In this document: positions 40,300 through 49,806 of the stretch, piece by piece
Layout of the letters: each line of letters opens with the position of its first letter
Position numbering within the stretch: the stretch's first letter is position 1
Assembly (NCBI RefSeq): GCF_016863655.1
Contig: NZ_BOPH01000015.1
Coordinates: 32,078-96,077, forward strand
Direction: 5' to 3'
DNA length: 64,000 nt
DNA from: Virgisporangium ochraceum
GTDB taxonomy: Bacteria; Actinomycetota; Actinomycetes; Mycobacteriales; Micromonosporaceae
Program-made: the position numbers and the translations under genes
Notes under the pieces: model-generated
Told to the model about the DNA's origin: nothing
The model's input: only the letters and a program-made list of their open reading frames with translations
Database searches by the model: none

Positions 40300-40589
40300 G
40301 GTGAGCACCTTATTGATTCGACGTGAGCCGACGTTGCGCAACTTGTGAAGGTTTGGTGGATCCAGCTTGCCCTGCCCGGTAAAGGGCTGGGGATGGCGTG
40401 GGGGTTGCGCCAATCTTGCGCCAGCTTTCGGGGCCTGCTGTTCGGCGCCCCCTCGCGCCCCCGCCTCGATCTTGGACGCTCGTTCATCGGATTCGATGCA
40501 CAAGTGTCCAAGATCGCGGCGGTGCGGCGGCGGGGGGCGGTGGTGGAGTGGCCGGGGACCGGGCGGACCTGGCGGGAGTGGGGAGGGGT
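40300..40589. other. Intergenic region between two response regulator genes
   Basis: The two regulator genes are both on the minus strand. The gap holds the diverged palindromic element (40467-40516), a putative promoter region for the OmpR operon near 40310-40360, and G-rich sequence. No gene is supported here. Confidence 0.5.
40467..40516. repeat. Palindromic intergenic element, diverged copy
   Basis: CGATCTTGGAC (40467-40477) and GTCCAAGATCG (40506-40516) are perfect 11-bp inverted repeats around 28 bases. The right half, CACAAGTG followed by CCAAGATCG and CGGCG, matches the right arm of the elements at 15.5 and 48.2 kb apart from a 2-base insertion and a few changes. I take it as a diverged member of the family. 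Confidence 0.55.
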
Positions 40590-41348
40590 TCAGCGCCAGT
40601 TCTGTTTGGCGGCGCGTACCAGGCGGTCCTTGAGTTCCCTCGTGTGGCGGCGGCTCACCGGGAGCTCCCGGCCGTCGATGCTGACCACGTAGCCGCCGTT
40701 CGAGAGGCGCAACTCGGTGATCAGGCCGAGTTGCACCAGGTAGGAGCGGTGGATTCGCACGAAACCGGCGTCGGCCCAGCGTTCGGCCAGAGTGGCCAGC
40801 GCTACGCGGACCAGGTGGGAACCGTCGGCGGTGTGGAGGCGGGCGTAGTCGCCCTGGGCTTCGACCCAGCGGACGGAGCTTCGCGGGAGCAGGCGCGTGG
40901 TGCCGGCCAGCTCGACCGGGATGGTGGGATCGTCTTCGCGTTCGCGGTTGGCCTGGACCGACGGGTGTTGAGGCACCAGACGGGCAGCCAGCACCCGGCG
41001 GAGGGACTCGGCGATCCGGTCGGTCTGTACGGGTTTGCGTACGTAGTCGGTGACGCCCAGGTCGAATGCCTCGGCGGCCCGGTCGTCGTAGGCGGTGACG
41101 AAGACGACCGCCGGCGGCTTGGCGAAGCGGCCCAGGACGCGGGCCAGCTCCATTCCGTCGAGGCCGGGCATGCGGATGTCGAGGTAGACCACGTCGATGT
41201 CGGTGTCACGGAGGACGCGTAGGGCCTCGGTGGCGTCGTTGGCCGTGTACACGCGGGCCACCCGGCGGTCAGCGCGCAGGAGGTAGGCGAGCTCGTCGAG
41301 CGCGGGCGGCTCGTCGTCGACCGCGAGGATCCGCAGGAAGGCGCTCAT
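40590..41348 (-). CDS. LytTR-type response regulator
   Basis: A 252-residue regulator. The receiver (1-120) has acidic residues VDDEPP, phosphoacceptor in VVYLDIRMPG, VTAYDD and YVRKPV. The C-terminal LytTR DNA-binding domain (about 150-250) shows VRWVEAQGDYARLHT, FVRIHRSYLV and ISIDGRELPVSRRHTRELK. Regulators of this type bind paired direct repeats. It pairs with the LytS-type kinase encoded just upstream; in many actinobacteria the same pair accompanies an acetate-type symporter, so control of the nearby SSS genes is my inference. Confidence 0.93.
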   Translation of the reverse strand: MSAFLRILAVDDEPPALDELAYLLRADRRVARVYTANDATEALRVLRDTDIDVVYLDIRMPGLDGMELARVLGRFAKPPAVVFVTAYDDRAAEAFDLGVTDYVRKPVQTDRIAESLRRVLAARLVPQHPSVQANREREDDPTIPVELAGTTRLLPRSSVRWVEAQGDYARLHTADGSHLVRVALATLAERWADAGFVRIHRSYLVQLGLITELRLSNGGYVVSIDGRELPVSRRHTRELKDRLVRAAKQNWR

Positions 41349-41455
41349 GCGATCGCTCCGCTCCGCTCCGCGATGCTTTCGCGGGCGCTGAGTCGATGAT
41401 TCGCTCGCTGACGCTCCCTCATCCGGGCCATCCGAACATGAACATGATTAGACCC

Positions 41456-42661
41456 TTAGGCGGCACGGGCACGCACCGCCGGGTGGAACTTCGGGATCCG
41501 CACGCTGACCTTCGTACCCGCGCCGGGCGCCGTCTCCACGACGAGACCGAACGCGTCGCCGAACACCGACCGGAGTCGATCGTCGACGTTCGACAGGCCG
41601 ACGTGCTGACCGGCGTCGGTGGCGTCTTCACCGTCACGACCGTGCAGAACCACCGGATCCATGCCGACCCCGTCGTCTTCGACCGTGATGTGGCACTCGG
41701 CACCGGCGTCACGCGCCTCGATGCTCAGCGTTCCCACCCCCGGTTTGCGCGACAGCCCGTGCCGGACGGCGTTCTCGACCAACGGCTGCAGGCACAGGAA
41801 CGGCAGGCCCACCGGCAGGACCTCGGGGGCGATCTGCAGCCGCACCTGGAGCCGCTCGCCGAACCGGGCCCGCTCGATGGTGAGATACCTGTCTATCGAA
41901 CGCAACTCCTCCGCCAGCGTGGTGAAGTCGCCGTGAGCGCGGAACGAGTACCGGGTGAACTCCGCGAACTCGAGGATCAGCTCCCGCGCGAGCTCGGGGT
42001 CCGTACGCACGAAGCTCGCGATCGCGGTGAGGGCGTTGTAAATGAAATGGGGACTGATCTGAGCGCGCAACGCGCGCAGCTCCGCACGCGCCAGCCGCGA
42101 CCGGGACGTGTCGAGGGCCGCGTGGGCGAGCTGTGCCGAGACCCAGGCAGCCGTCTCCATGGTGGCCTGCACCAGACCCGGCGCCACCGGACCGGCGGAC
42201 AACGCCACCAGCGCACCCGGCCGGGGCGCCTCCGCCGCCTCCGGCGGCTCGAGCGGCACCACGACCGCACCGCGCACCTCGCAGTCGATGCGGTCGCAGG
42301 CGAGGTCGGGATGGCCCAGCACGGTCGACCGGCCCGAGGCCACGACCTTGGCGGCGGCGGCCGCCACCTGCTCCTTGTGGTGCTCGCCGACGCCGTCGTA
42401 GGCGAGCAGACGGCGACCGTCGCCGATCGCGAGACCCACCGCGCCGGTGAGCGTGCGCAGGTGACGCACCGCCTTCGCGGCGGCCGCGTCGGTGAGACCG
42501 GCACGCAGCGGCTCCGCCGCGAGACCCGCGATGTGCAGGACCTCGTAGGTGGCCCGCTGCGCCGCGGTGGCGATCCCCCGACGGCTGCGCATCCGCACCA
42601 CCGCGTAGACCGCGCCGATCAGCGCGGCCAGCAGTGCGATCACGGCGAGGGTGGCGGTCAC
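41456..42661 (-). CDS. LytS-type sensor histidine kinase
   Basis: A 401-residue kinase starting at GTG 42661. One N-terminal transmembrane helix (about 3-23) is followed by a GAF-like region (about 60-165) and the His_kinase domain: AQISPHFIYNALTAIASFVR (phosphorylated His) and the ATPase part with PLVENAVRHGLSR and DDGVGMDP, GLSNVDDRLRSVFG. It belongs to the LytS/YehU class. The gap to the LytTR regulator is 107 bases. Confidence 0.92.
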   Translation of the reverse strand: MTATLAVIALLAALIGAVYAVVRMRSRRGIATAAQRATYEVLHIAGLAAEPLRAGLTDAAAAKAVRHLRTLTGAVGLAIGDGRRLLAYDGVGEHHKEQVAAAAAKVVASGRSTVLGHPDLACDRIDCEVRGAVVVPLEPPEAAEAPRPGALVALSAGPVAPGLVQATMETAAWVSAQLAHAALDTSRSRLARAELRALRAQISPHFIYNALTAIASFVRTDPELARELILEFAEFTRYSFRAHGDFTTLAEELRSIDRYLTIERARFGERLQVRLQIAPEVLPVGLPFLCLQPLVENAVRHGLSRKPGVGTLSIEARDAGAECHITVEDDGVGMDPVVLHGRDGEDATDAGQHVGLSNVDDRLRSVFGDAFGLVVETAPGAGTKVSVRIPKFHPAVRARAA

Positions 42662-42732
42662 GGCCCCGATACTGCCGCTACCACGCGATCACCGGAAGAG
42701 GAGCGGCCTTTCCAGGATCGGCGGTCCCGGGA

Positions 42733-44292
42733 TCAGTAGGCGCCCTTGCTCCGCAGCACCACGCCGATCGTGCGCCAGAGGATGTGCAGGTCGAGCACCA
42801 GCGACCAGTTGTCGACGTAGTACAGGTCGAGCCGCACGGCGTCGTCCCACGACAGGTCGGAGCGGCCACTCACCTGCCACAGGCCGGTGATACCCGGACG
42901 CACCAGGAGGCGGCGGCGCACGTCACCGAGGAAGTCGCCGTCGTCGGCGGGCAGCGGACGCGGCCCGACCAGCGACATCTCACCCATCAGCACGTTGATC
43001 AGCTGCGGAAGCTCGTCCATCGACGACGCCCGCAGGAAGCGGCCGGCCGGGAACACCCGCGGGTCGTTCGTCTTGATCTTGAACAGCAGACCGTCGCTCT
43101 CGTTGAGATCCTTCATCTCGGCGAGACGGTCCTCGGCGTCGGTGTACATGGTGCGGAACTTCCACACCCGGAACGTCTGGCCCTCACGCCCGGTGCGGGC
43201 CTGCCGGAAGAAGATCGGACCCTTGTCGGAGAGCCGGATCGCGATCGCGATCGCCACGAACACCGGAGTGAGCACGATCAGTCCGAGGAGCGCGATCAGC
43301 CGGTCGAGGAAGTTCTTCGTCAGCCAGCCGATGCCCGAGATCTTCGGCTCTTCCACGTACAGGAGCGGAAGACCTTCGACGGGACGGATGTGCACGCGCG
43401 GACCGGCGATGTCGGTGAGCTGGGGTGCCACGACGAGGTCGACGCCGGTGCCCTCGAGCTGCCAGGCGAGCCGGCGAAGCTCGCCGGGTTCCGAACCGGT
43501 GGCTCCTCCGCAGACCGCGATCGTGTCGGCGCTGTACTCGGCGACCAGCGACGCGACGTCACGACCGGCGTAGACCGGCACCGGCGTCGGCCGTCCGTTC
43601 CCGGTGGTGTAGCCCTCGGTGAGCGCTATCGCGACCGGCAGCAGACCCGCGGCCGGGTTCCGGGTGATCGCGTTGTAGACCTCGAGCGCCTCCGGCAGCG
43701 TGCCGACGAGCACCATGCGGTGCGTGGCGATTCCGGCGCGGTGACGCAGCAGGTGCAGCACCGAGCGGGCCAGGAAACGCAGCAGCAGGATGCAGGTCAG
43801 CCCGCCGAGCAGGGCGACGCCGACCGACATCCGGGAGAGGTCGCGCTGGTTCGCGAACGCGAGGAACGCGACCACGGCCACGATGGTCCACGACCCGCGG
43901 ACCACCCGCTTGAACTCGTCGGTGCCGACACCGAGGTAGCGGCGGTCGTACGCGCCGTGCCCCCAGAGCACGATCACCCACCCCACCGGCAGCAGCACCA
44001 GCGTGAGCAGGTCGAGGAACTCCGGGCTGATCAGGTCGGAGCCGGCCTTGTTCGGGAACAGATTCACCGAGATCAGGTTGGCGACCATGGATCCGACGAA
44101 GTCGAGGAAGACCAGGGCGACCAGGTAGACCCGGTGCCAGGTGGACGCGGGCCGGACGCGCCCCCAGCCCGACCTCGGCACGCCACTGGTCTGCAGCGGC
44201 CGGTCGGGGATGATCTCGAAACTGTCAAGCGAGGGTTGCATGGCGGCATTTCGTCGCTGTGACGCACTCGGACGGTGGAGGCTGGTCGTCAC
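42733..44292 (-). CDS. Polyprenyl glycosylphosphotransferase (priming sugar transferase, WbaP/CpsE-like)
   Basis: A 519-residue membrane enzyme starting at GTG 44292, which has GGGGAGGA nine bases upstream. Four N-terminal transmembrane helices, a CoA-binding-like central domain, then a membrane-associated bacterial sugar transferase domain: FFRQARTGREGQTFRVWKFRTMYTDA, SSMDELPQLINVLMGEMSLVGPRP, RPGITGLWQVSGRS (in parts). It transfers a sugar-1-phosphate to undecaprenyl phosphate and so starts exopolysaccharide repeat-unit assembly. It marks the beginning of the polysaccharide locus. Confidence 0.93.
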   Translation of the reverse strand: MTTSLHRPSASQRRNAAMQPSLDSFEIIPDRPLQTSGVPRSGWGRVRPASTWHRVYLVALVFLDFVGSMVANLISVNLFPNKAGSDLISPEFLDLLTLVLLPVGWVIVLWGHGAYDRRYLGVGTDEFKRVVRGSWTIVAVVAFLAFANQRDLSRMSVGVALLGGLTCILLLRFLARSVLHLLRHRAGIATHRMVLVGTLPEALEVYNAITRNPAAGLLPVAIALTEGYTTGNGRPTPVPVYAGRDVASLVAEYSADTIAVCGGATGSEPGELRRLAWQLEGTGVDLVVAPQLTDIAGPRVHIRPVEGLPLLYVEEPKISGIGWLTKNFLDRLIALLGLIVLTPVFVAIAIAIRLSDKGPIFFRQARTGREGQTFRVWKFRTMYTDAEDRLAEMKDLNESDGLLFKIKTNDPRVFPAGRFLRASSMDELPQLINVLMGEMSLVGPRPLPADDGDFLGDVRRRLLVRPGITGLWQVSGRSDLSWDDAVRLDLYYVDNWSLVLDLHILWRTIGVVLRSKGAY

Positions 44293-44469
44293 GAACTTGC
44301 GTCCTCCCCGTATTCCCGCATAGCGGCCGGTGGCCACAAGGTCCAACCCGAGGTCCAACCCGGCTTCCAATACGCCACTGCGGCGGCATTGCGTTCACGG
44401 CGCCCTCTGTACGAAAACAAAGTCGAGTGTGCCATGTCTCGCACGCACTCCGGTGACGACTGGCCGACC

Positions 44470-45942
44470 CTAATCGGCCGGCACTGTGCGTGTCGAGTCC
44501 CGGATGTCCGTCCCAGTTTCGTCACTGTCAGTGACAGGAAGCGTGGTCCAGACCAGCAAACCCACCCCCACCAGCAACGAAAGCAACACCACACTCGCAT
44601 TCACCGGCGGCGACCAGCCTCCACCGAACGGAGAAAAACTCGTTTCGATGTTCACCCGGTATCGCGACAGCACCCGCACGAGCGCGTACAGATGCACCGG
44701 CGCGGTCGCCGCGACGAGTATCACGGGCAACCAGCGGGGCAGCCACCGCGGCAACCGCGACGGCAACCGTGTGGCAAAGGGCTGCCCGTCGAGGACGAAC
44801 GCGGCGATCAGCACCGCGCCCACGAGGATCGGCAACGCGTACCGTCCGTGCGAGAACCAGTTCGCCTTCGGCACGAAGTAGAACTCCAGCGCCACCAGCA
44901 TCCCGAAGCCGGCCGCGACCAGGCCGACGATGACCGACCGCGCCCGCCACGTCGCGAACCACAGCGCCGGCACGACGATCACCGCCACCAGCCCGTACCA
45001 GTACAGGATCGCCAGCGGTGAGATCGTGGTCTCTCCGTAGCCGAACTGGCCGACGATCTGCTTGATGTAGAACTCGAACCGGTGCGCGAACAGCCCGCGG
45101 ACGATCCCACCGACGCCCAGGTCGGACGCGGAGCCCGGACCCGCACCCACCGGCGAGCGGGCGGCCAGGACCCACGCGCCGAAGACCACGAGACCGGCCA
45201 GCACTCCCCCGCCGAGCCAGCCCCGCAGGTCCCGTCGCAATGCCCACACCCCGACGAACAGCGCCACCGCCGCAAGATCTATCACTATGAGTACAGGACC
45301 GATGTGGCGCACAGTGATGAGCGCGAATGCGGCCACCCCCGCCCAGACGAGCGCCGTTCTGTGCGCTTCCCGACACAGCAGGCTCGTGAACAGCAGCACC
45401 GCCGCGCAGATCTCCATGCCGTTCGGGTTGAGCGAGCCGGCGAGGTTCACCACCATCGGCGTCGCGACGAGCACCACCGCCGCCGCCAGCAGGCGACGTC
45501 CGGCGAGCACGGCCAACCACACCGACGCCCCCAGCATCAACGCGCACAGCAACGCGGAGAGCAACCGGCTCATCACGATCCCGGTGAGATCGGGCGATAG
45601 CTTCAACGGCAGCCCGACGGCGAGGTAGTAGACCGGGTTGTACCGGGCCACGTACGTCTCGACGGACACCTCGGCCGGCGAGGAAGGACGCGCCACCAGG
45701 CACGTCGCCGGCTTCGGGTCGTCGCTCTCGCGCATGCACTCCGGATCGGACGGCAGCAGCGTCGCCGGGATCTTGTAGCTCTGCCGGTTCGGGCCGTGCG
45801 GCCGCCACTGGCCGTCGACCGCCGCGTACGCCCGCACGATGTGCTGGCTCTCGTCGTAGGTGCCGTTCGCCGGCAGGGCGCCGGCCCAGGCGCCGGCAAG
45901 CAGGAGGAAACCGGCAAACGCCAGCAGGAAGATGCGCCGCAC
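44470..45942 (-). CDS. DUF2142-like polytopic membrane protein
   Basis: A 490-residue protein with about 11 transmembrane helices. The N-terminus ends its first helix with ANGTYDESQHIVRAYA, the Asp-Glu-x-x-H motif of DUF2142 and related GT-C-like membrane proteins, which suggests lipid-linked sugar transfer. The motif SLNPNGMEICAA follows later. GTG 45942 lies 12 bases downstream of the Fpg/Nei gene. A glycosyltransferase role in the surrounding exopolysaccharide locus is inferred. Confidence 0.8.
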   Translation of the reverse strand: MRRIFLLAFAGFLLLAGAWAGALPANGTYDESQHIVRAYAAVDGQWRPHGPNRQSYKIPATLLPSDPECMRESDDPKPATCLVARPSSPAEVSVETYVARYNPVYYLAVGLPLKLSPDLTGIVMSRLLSALLCALMLGASVWLAVLAGRRLLAAAVVLVATPMVVNLAGSLNPNGMEICAAVLLFTSLLCREAHRTALVWAGVAAFALITVRHIGPVLIVIDLAAVALFVGVWALRRDLRGWLGGGVLAGLVVFGAWVLAARSPVGAGPGSASDLGVGGIVRGLFAHRFEFYIKQIVGQFGYGETTISPLAILYWYGLVAVIVVPALWFATWRARSVIVGLVAAGFGMLVALEFYFVPKANWFSHGRYALPILVGAVLIAAFVLDGQPFATRLPSRLPRWLPRWLPVILVAATAPVHLYALVRVLSRYRVNIETSFSPFGGGWSPPVNASVVLLSLLVGVGLLVWTTLPVTDSDETGTDIRDSTRTVPAD

Positions 45943-45953
45943 GGGCGCTGAGG

Positions 45954-46811
45954 TTACTTGACCAGACGCGAAAGGCGTCGATCGGCGAGCGGTTTGCCGT
46001 TGGTCTGGCAGGTCGGGCAGTACTGGAGGCTGGAGTCGTAGAACGACACCTCGCGCACCGTGTCGCCGCAGACCGGGCACGGCAGGCCCGTGCGGGCGTG
46101 CACGGCCAGCCCCGACCGCTTCTCGCCCTTGAGCTTGGCCGCCTGCTGCCCGACCGACCGGGTCACCGCGTCGGTGAGCACCTTCTGGGTCGCCTCGTAC
46201 AGCCGCGCCATCGCCTCGTCGGGGAGCTTGTTCGTGAGCGCGAACGGCGACAGCTTCGCCGCGTGCAGGATCTCGTCGGAGTACGCGTTGCCCACGCCGC
46301 TGATGATCGACTGTTCGGTGAGCACGCCCTTCACCTGCCCGTTCTTGCTGCGCAACGCGGCGGCGAACTCCTCCGGGGAGGCTTTCAACGCGTCGGGACC
46401 CAGTTTCGCCACGCCCGGTACCAGACGCGGGTCGGTCACCAGGTAGACCGCCAGCTTCTTCTGCGTACCGGCCTCGGTAAGGTCGAACCCGGAGCCGTCG
46501 TCGAGGCGCACCCGCAGCGCGATCGGCCCCTTGCCGGGTTTGAGCGGGGTCGTGCCCAGGGAGTCCCGGTAATGCAGCCACCCTGCCCGAGCCAGATGGA
46601 TCACCAGGTGCAGATCGCCTTCTGTTTCGATGTCGAGGAACTTCCCTTGCCGGCCCGCACCGGTGATCTTCTTTCCGTGCAGCGCGGTGACGGGGGGGTC
46701 GTAGGTCTTCAGCGCGCTGATCGCCGACACATCGACGCGGTCGATGGTGTGGCCGGCGGCGCGTTCCCGGATGAAGTCGGCCAGGGCCTCGACCTCGGGC
46801 AGCTCAGGCAT
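45954..46811 (-). CDS. Fpg/Nei family DNA glycosylase
   Basis: A 285-residue base-excision repair enzyme. The mature N-terminus PELPEVEA carries the catalytic Pro and Glu. ISGVGNAYSDEILHAA is the helix-two-turn-helix. The zinc finger CPVCGDTVREV...YCPTCQT has four Cys. These proteins remove oxidised bases and cut at the abasic site. It seems unrelated to the polysaccharide genes around it, yet lies in the same direction as the DUF2142 gene, only 11 bases away. Confidence 0.94.
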   Translation of the reverse strand: MPELPEVEALADFIRERAAGHTIDRVDVSAISALKTYDPPVTALHGKKITGAGRQGKFLDIETEGDLHLVIHLARAGWLHYRDSLGTTPLKPGKGPIALRVRLDDGSGFDLTEAGTQKKLAVYLVTDPRLVPGVAKLGPDALKASPEEFAAALRSKNGQVKGVLTEQSIISGVGNAYSDEILHAAKLSPFALTNKLPDEAMARLYEATQKVLTDAVTRSVGQQAAKLKGEKRSGLAVHARTGLPCPVCGDTVREVSFYDSSLQYCPTCQTNGKPLADRRLSRLVK

Positions 46812-46866
46812 GGTTCCATCTTGCCGCCGATCGCCGGCAAGGCGCCATGAACGCCGGGAAGGTGCC

Positions 46867-48012
46867 ATGAAGGTCGTCATCGCGCACAACCGCTACGCCA
46901 GCGGCGCGCCGTCGGGCGAGAACGTCATCGTCGACGCCGAGATCGAGCAACTGCGGGCCGAAGGGCTCACCGTGCTGCCGTTCATCCGTGCCTCGGACGA
47001 CATCGCGACGCTGCCGGCGGTGCAGAAAGCCCTGCTCCCCGCGTCACCTCTGTACAACCGCTGGACGGCGCGCGACCTCGCGACGCTCATCGACCACGAA
47101 CGGCCCGACGTTCTCCACCTGCACAACCCGTATCCGCTGCTGTCACCCTGGGTGGTGCGGGTGGCGCAGAAGCGCGGAGTGCCGGTGGTGCAGACCGTGC
47201 ACAACTACCGCCAGGTGTGCGCACCGGGCACGTACTTCCGCGACGGCGGGCTCTGCACCGAGTGCCGGGGGCGGCGGTTCGGCTGGCCGGCGGTTCGGCA
47301 CGCCTGTTATCGCGGGTCCCGGCCGCAGAGCGCGATCATGGCCGCGACGCTCGCGGCCCACCGGGGGACCTGGCGGGGCGTCGACCGGTACGTCGCGCTG
47401 ACGTCGGCCATCGCCGACCACCTGCGCGACTTCGGGGTGCCCTCCGAGCGGATCGTGGTGAAGCCGAACTCGCTGGCCGACCCGGGGCCGGTTTCGCCGC
47501 TGGGCTCGGGCTTCCTGTACGCGGCCCGGCTGGTCGAGGAGAAGGGCGTCAAGCTGCTGCTGGACGCGTGGTCGCCGTCGTTCGGCACGCTCCGCGTCGC
47601 GGGGGACGGGCCGCTGCGGGGCCTCATCGAGGGACGCTCCGACGTCGAGTACCTCGGGCCGCTGGACCGGTCCGGGATGCGTGCCGCGTTCGACGCCTCG
47701 GCGGCCGTGATCGTGGCCTCCCTGTGGGCCGACGTCCTCCCGACGATCGCGATCGAGGCCCTTGCCGCGGGACGCCCGGTGCTCGGCACCTCGATGGGCG
47801 GCATCCCCTGGGTGGTGGGCGACGCCGGCTGGATCGTGCCGCCCGCCGACTTCGCGAAGGGCCTGTCGGCCGCCGCCACCGACCTCGCCGACCCGGCCAC
47901 GGCCGCGGCGGTGAGCACCCGGGCGAGGGCGCGGTACGAGTCGACCTTCACGCCGGCGGTGGGTACGAAGGCGCTGGTCGCCCTGTACGCCGACCTGGCG
48001 GGCCGCCGCTGA
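46867..48012 (+). CDS. Glycosyltransferase family 4
   Basis: A 381-residue GT-B enzyme. N-terminal domain: MKVVIAHNRYASGAPSGEN, LHLHNPYPLLSP, TVHNYRQVCAPGTYFRDGG. C-terminal domain: FLYAARLVEEKGVKLLLDAW, VEYLGPL and VIVASLWADVLPTIAIEALA, the nucleotide-sugar-binding E-x7-E region. It adds a sugar to a lipid-linked glycan. The ATG at 46867 follows GGAAGG. It is divergently transcribed from the glycosylase gene with 55 bases between starts. Confidence 0.92.
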   Translation: MKVVIAHNRYASGAPSGENVIVDAEIEQLRAEGLTVLPFIRASDDIATLPAVQKALLPASPLYNRWTARDLATLIDHERPDVLHLHNPYPLLSPWVVRVAQKRGVPVVQTVHNYRQVCAPGTYFRDGGLCTECRGRRFGWPAVRHACYRGSRPQSAIMAATLAAHRGTWRGVDRYVALTSAIADHLRDFGVPSERIVVKPNSLADPGPVSPLGSGFLYAARLVEEKGVKLLLDAWSPSFGTLRVAGDGPLRGLIEGRSDVEYLGPLDRSGMRAAFDASAAVIVASLWADVLPTIAIEALAAGRPVLGTSMGGIPWVVGDAGWIVPPADFAKGLSAAATDLADPATAAAVSTRARARYESTFTPAVGTKALVALYADLAGRR

Positions 48013-48060
48013 CGCCCCTCTCCCGCGCCACCGCTCCCCCGCACCCTCTCCCGCACCACC

Positions 48061-48130
48061 GTCTCCGCGCCACCGTCTCCGCGCCACCGTCTCCGCGCCA
48101 CCGTCTCCGCGCCACCGTCTCCGCGCCACC
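48061..48130. repeat. 14-bp tandem repeat, five perfect copies
   Basis: The unit GTCTCCGCGCCACC is repeated five times without change, flanked by partial copies (CCGCACCACC before, GCCCCC after). It lies just downstream of the GT4 gene. Copy number probably varies between strains. Confidence 0.9.
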
Positions 48131-48142
48131 GCCCCCACTCCC

Positions 48143-48222
48143 GCGCCGATCTTGCACTTGTGGCCCCCGACAAAGCGCTAAAAAGTGCGACAAAGGGGCG
48201 GCCACAACTGCAAGATCGGCGC
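48143..48222. repeat. Palindromic intergenic element, copy 2
   Basis: Two 23-bp arms (48143-48165 and 48200-48222), inverted with one mismatch, enclose a 34-base centre with TAAAAAGTGCGACAAA. Arms and centre length match copy 1 at 15521-15598; both centres begin CCG-CAAA and end GGC. It sits in the convergent gap after the GT4 gene. Confidence 0.75.
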
Positions 48223-48380
48223 GGGCGGGGCGTCAGGCCGGGGCGTGCTGACCGGCGCGTGGAGGGCGTCGGGCCGGGGCGTGCTGGCGGCGCGGATGGA
48301 CGTCGGGCGGGGGGAGCTGGCCGGCGCAGGCGGGCGCGGGTGTGCTAGTCGGCGCGGGTGGTGGCCGGTGCGGGCGGGCG

Positions 48381-49691
48381 TTACGCGGGTGTGTGTTGGC
48401 GGGCGGGGGGCCTCGGCAGGCGGCGTTTCGGGCGGCGGACCGGGCGGGGGGCGCGGCGGCCGGCCGGGTCGCGGCGCAGGGCGCGGCGGTAGAGGAGCAG
48501 GGCCGTCGCGAAGCCGACCAACGTACCCGCCACCAGGCCCCAGGCCGCCGTGAGCAGTTCACCGGTCGCGGCGCCGATCGCCAGTCCGGCCACGCTCGCC
48601 ACCGCGAACACCACGTACTGCAGGAACTGCAGCGGGCCGCGGTGCATGCCACGCAGCGCCGCCAGCACCGGCGCCTGCAGCAGATAGATCGCCGCCTGCA
48701 GCAGCACCGGCCAGGCCAACGGAGCGGCGTCCTCGTACTTCGGGACCAGCGGGAAGACCACCTGGGCCAGCAGTCCGCCCACCAGCACCAGCGCGACGGC
48801 GAGCACGAGGAGCGGTGTCATGATCTTCCGGAGCTGGACGTTGACCTGCTCCTTCGCCATCACCGCGGCCCTGCTCAACCGGGGCACCAGCAGGCTCGTG
48901 ACCGCCTGGTTGAAGTTCTGCACCGGCTGCAGCACCGTGACCTGCACCAGCCGGAACAGCGCCACCGCACCCGTCGACAGGCCCACACCGATCAGGAACG
49001 TCACCAGCAGCGTGTGCACCTGACCGACCACGGCCGTCGCCGTGAACCAGCCGGCCAGGCGCCGGGTCTGCGCCGGCCAGCGCCTCGGGTCACCCCGCCA
49101 GGGCAGCGGACCGCCGCGCAGGACATAGCCCGTGTAGCCGGCCAGCGCGCCCAGTCCCCAGCACAGGACCAGCCCTCCGGCGGTCACATGGTGGGTGACC
49201 GCGAGCGTGACCACCGCCGCGGCCTGCACCACGACGAGCCCGATGTCGTTGAGCAGCGCCTGCTGCTGGCGGGCCTGCGCGAGCAGCGAGAACCGCGCCG
49301 TGTCCTGCAGCATCACCACCGGGATCACCAGCGCGATCCAGCCCAGGTCGCGCAGGTCGGCGCTCGCCAGGAGGCGCACCACCACCAGCACGAGCGCGGT
49401 CAGCAGCCCGGTGACCAGCGCCGCGGCCAGCCCGTCGCGGATCAGCCGGGCCCGGTCGGCCGGCTCGAACCGGGCCGCCAGGGCCAGCAGCACCTCGCCC
49501 ACGAACGCCCGGTTGAGCGACACCGCCGCGTAGCCGACGGCCAGCGCGAGCACGAGCACGCCGGCCCGGCCCGTGTCGGGCAGCAGGAGCAGCGCCACCA
49601 GGCTGTTGCCGGCGTTCGCGAGCGCCACCACGACCTGGTCGGCAAGGCCGGCTCCGACCAGCCGGGCTCCGCGGCGGCGCAGCAATTTCAC
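48381..49691 (-). CDS. Polysaccharide flippase (MVF/Wzx-like membrane protein)
   Basis: A 436-residue protein with 12 or more predicted transmembrane helices. LADQVVVALANAGNSLVALLLLP at the start, LVIPVVMLQDTARFSLLAQARQQ and LQPVQNFNQAVTSLLVPRLSR are typical of Wzx/oligosaccharide flippases. The C-terminal tail is basic and Pro-rich (RPKRRLPRPP). It likely moves lipid-linked repeat units across the membrane in the polysaccharide pathway. Confidence 0.85.
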   Translation of the reverse strand: MKLLRRRGARLVGAGLADQVVVALANAGNSLVALLLLPDTGRAGVLVLALAVGYAAVSLNRAFVGEVLLALAARFEPADRARLIRDGLAAALVTGLLTALVLVVVRLLASADLRDLGWIALVIPVVMLQDTARFSLLAQARQQQALLNDIGLVVVQAAAVVTLAVTHHVTAGGLVLCWGLGALAGYTGYVLRGGPLPWRGDPRRWPAQTRRLAGWFTATAVVGQVHTLLVTFLIGVGLSTGAVALFRLVQVTVLQPVQNFNQAVTSLLVPRLSRAAVMAKEQVNVQLRKIMTPLLVLAVALVLVGGLLAQVVFPLVPKYEDAAPLAWPVLLQAAIYLLQAPVLAALRGMHRGPLQFLQYVVFAVASVAGLAIGAATGELLTAAWGLVAGTLVGFATALLLYRRALRRDPAGRRAPRPVRRPKRRLPRPPARQHTPA

Positions 49692-49806
49692 CGCCGCAAC
49701 CTATCCCGAGGTAGCACGATGGGGGTCGGCGGACCGGCGTAGCCCGTGCCCGGCCGCCGACAACCCCCGTTACTCCTGGTGCGTGTGTGACGGAGGAGGT
49801 GGTTGA

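Larger units (their letters stand above)
48013..48380. other. Intergenic region with repeats, no gene
   Basis: This 368-base stretch contains a 14-bp tandem repeat and palindromic element copy 2, and beyond 48223 only simple G-rich sequence (GGCGCGGGTG-type). The open frames through it are low-complexity and lack domains. It separates two convergent genes. Confidence 0.7.
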
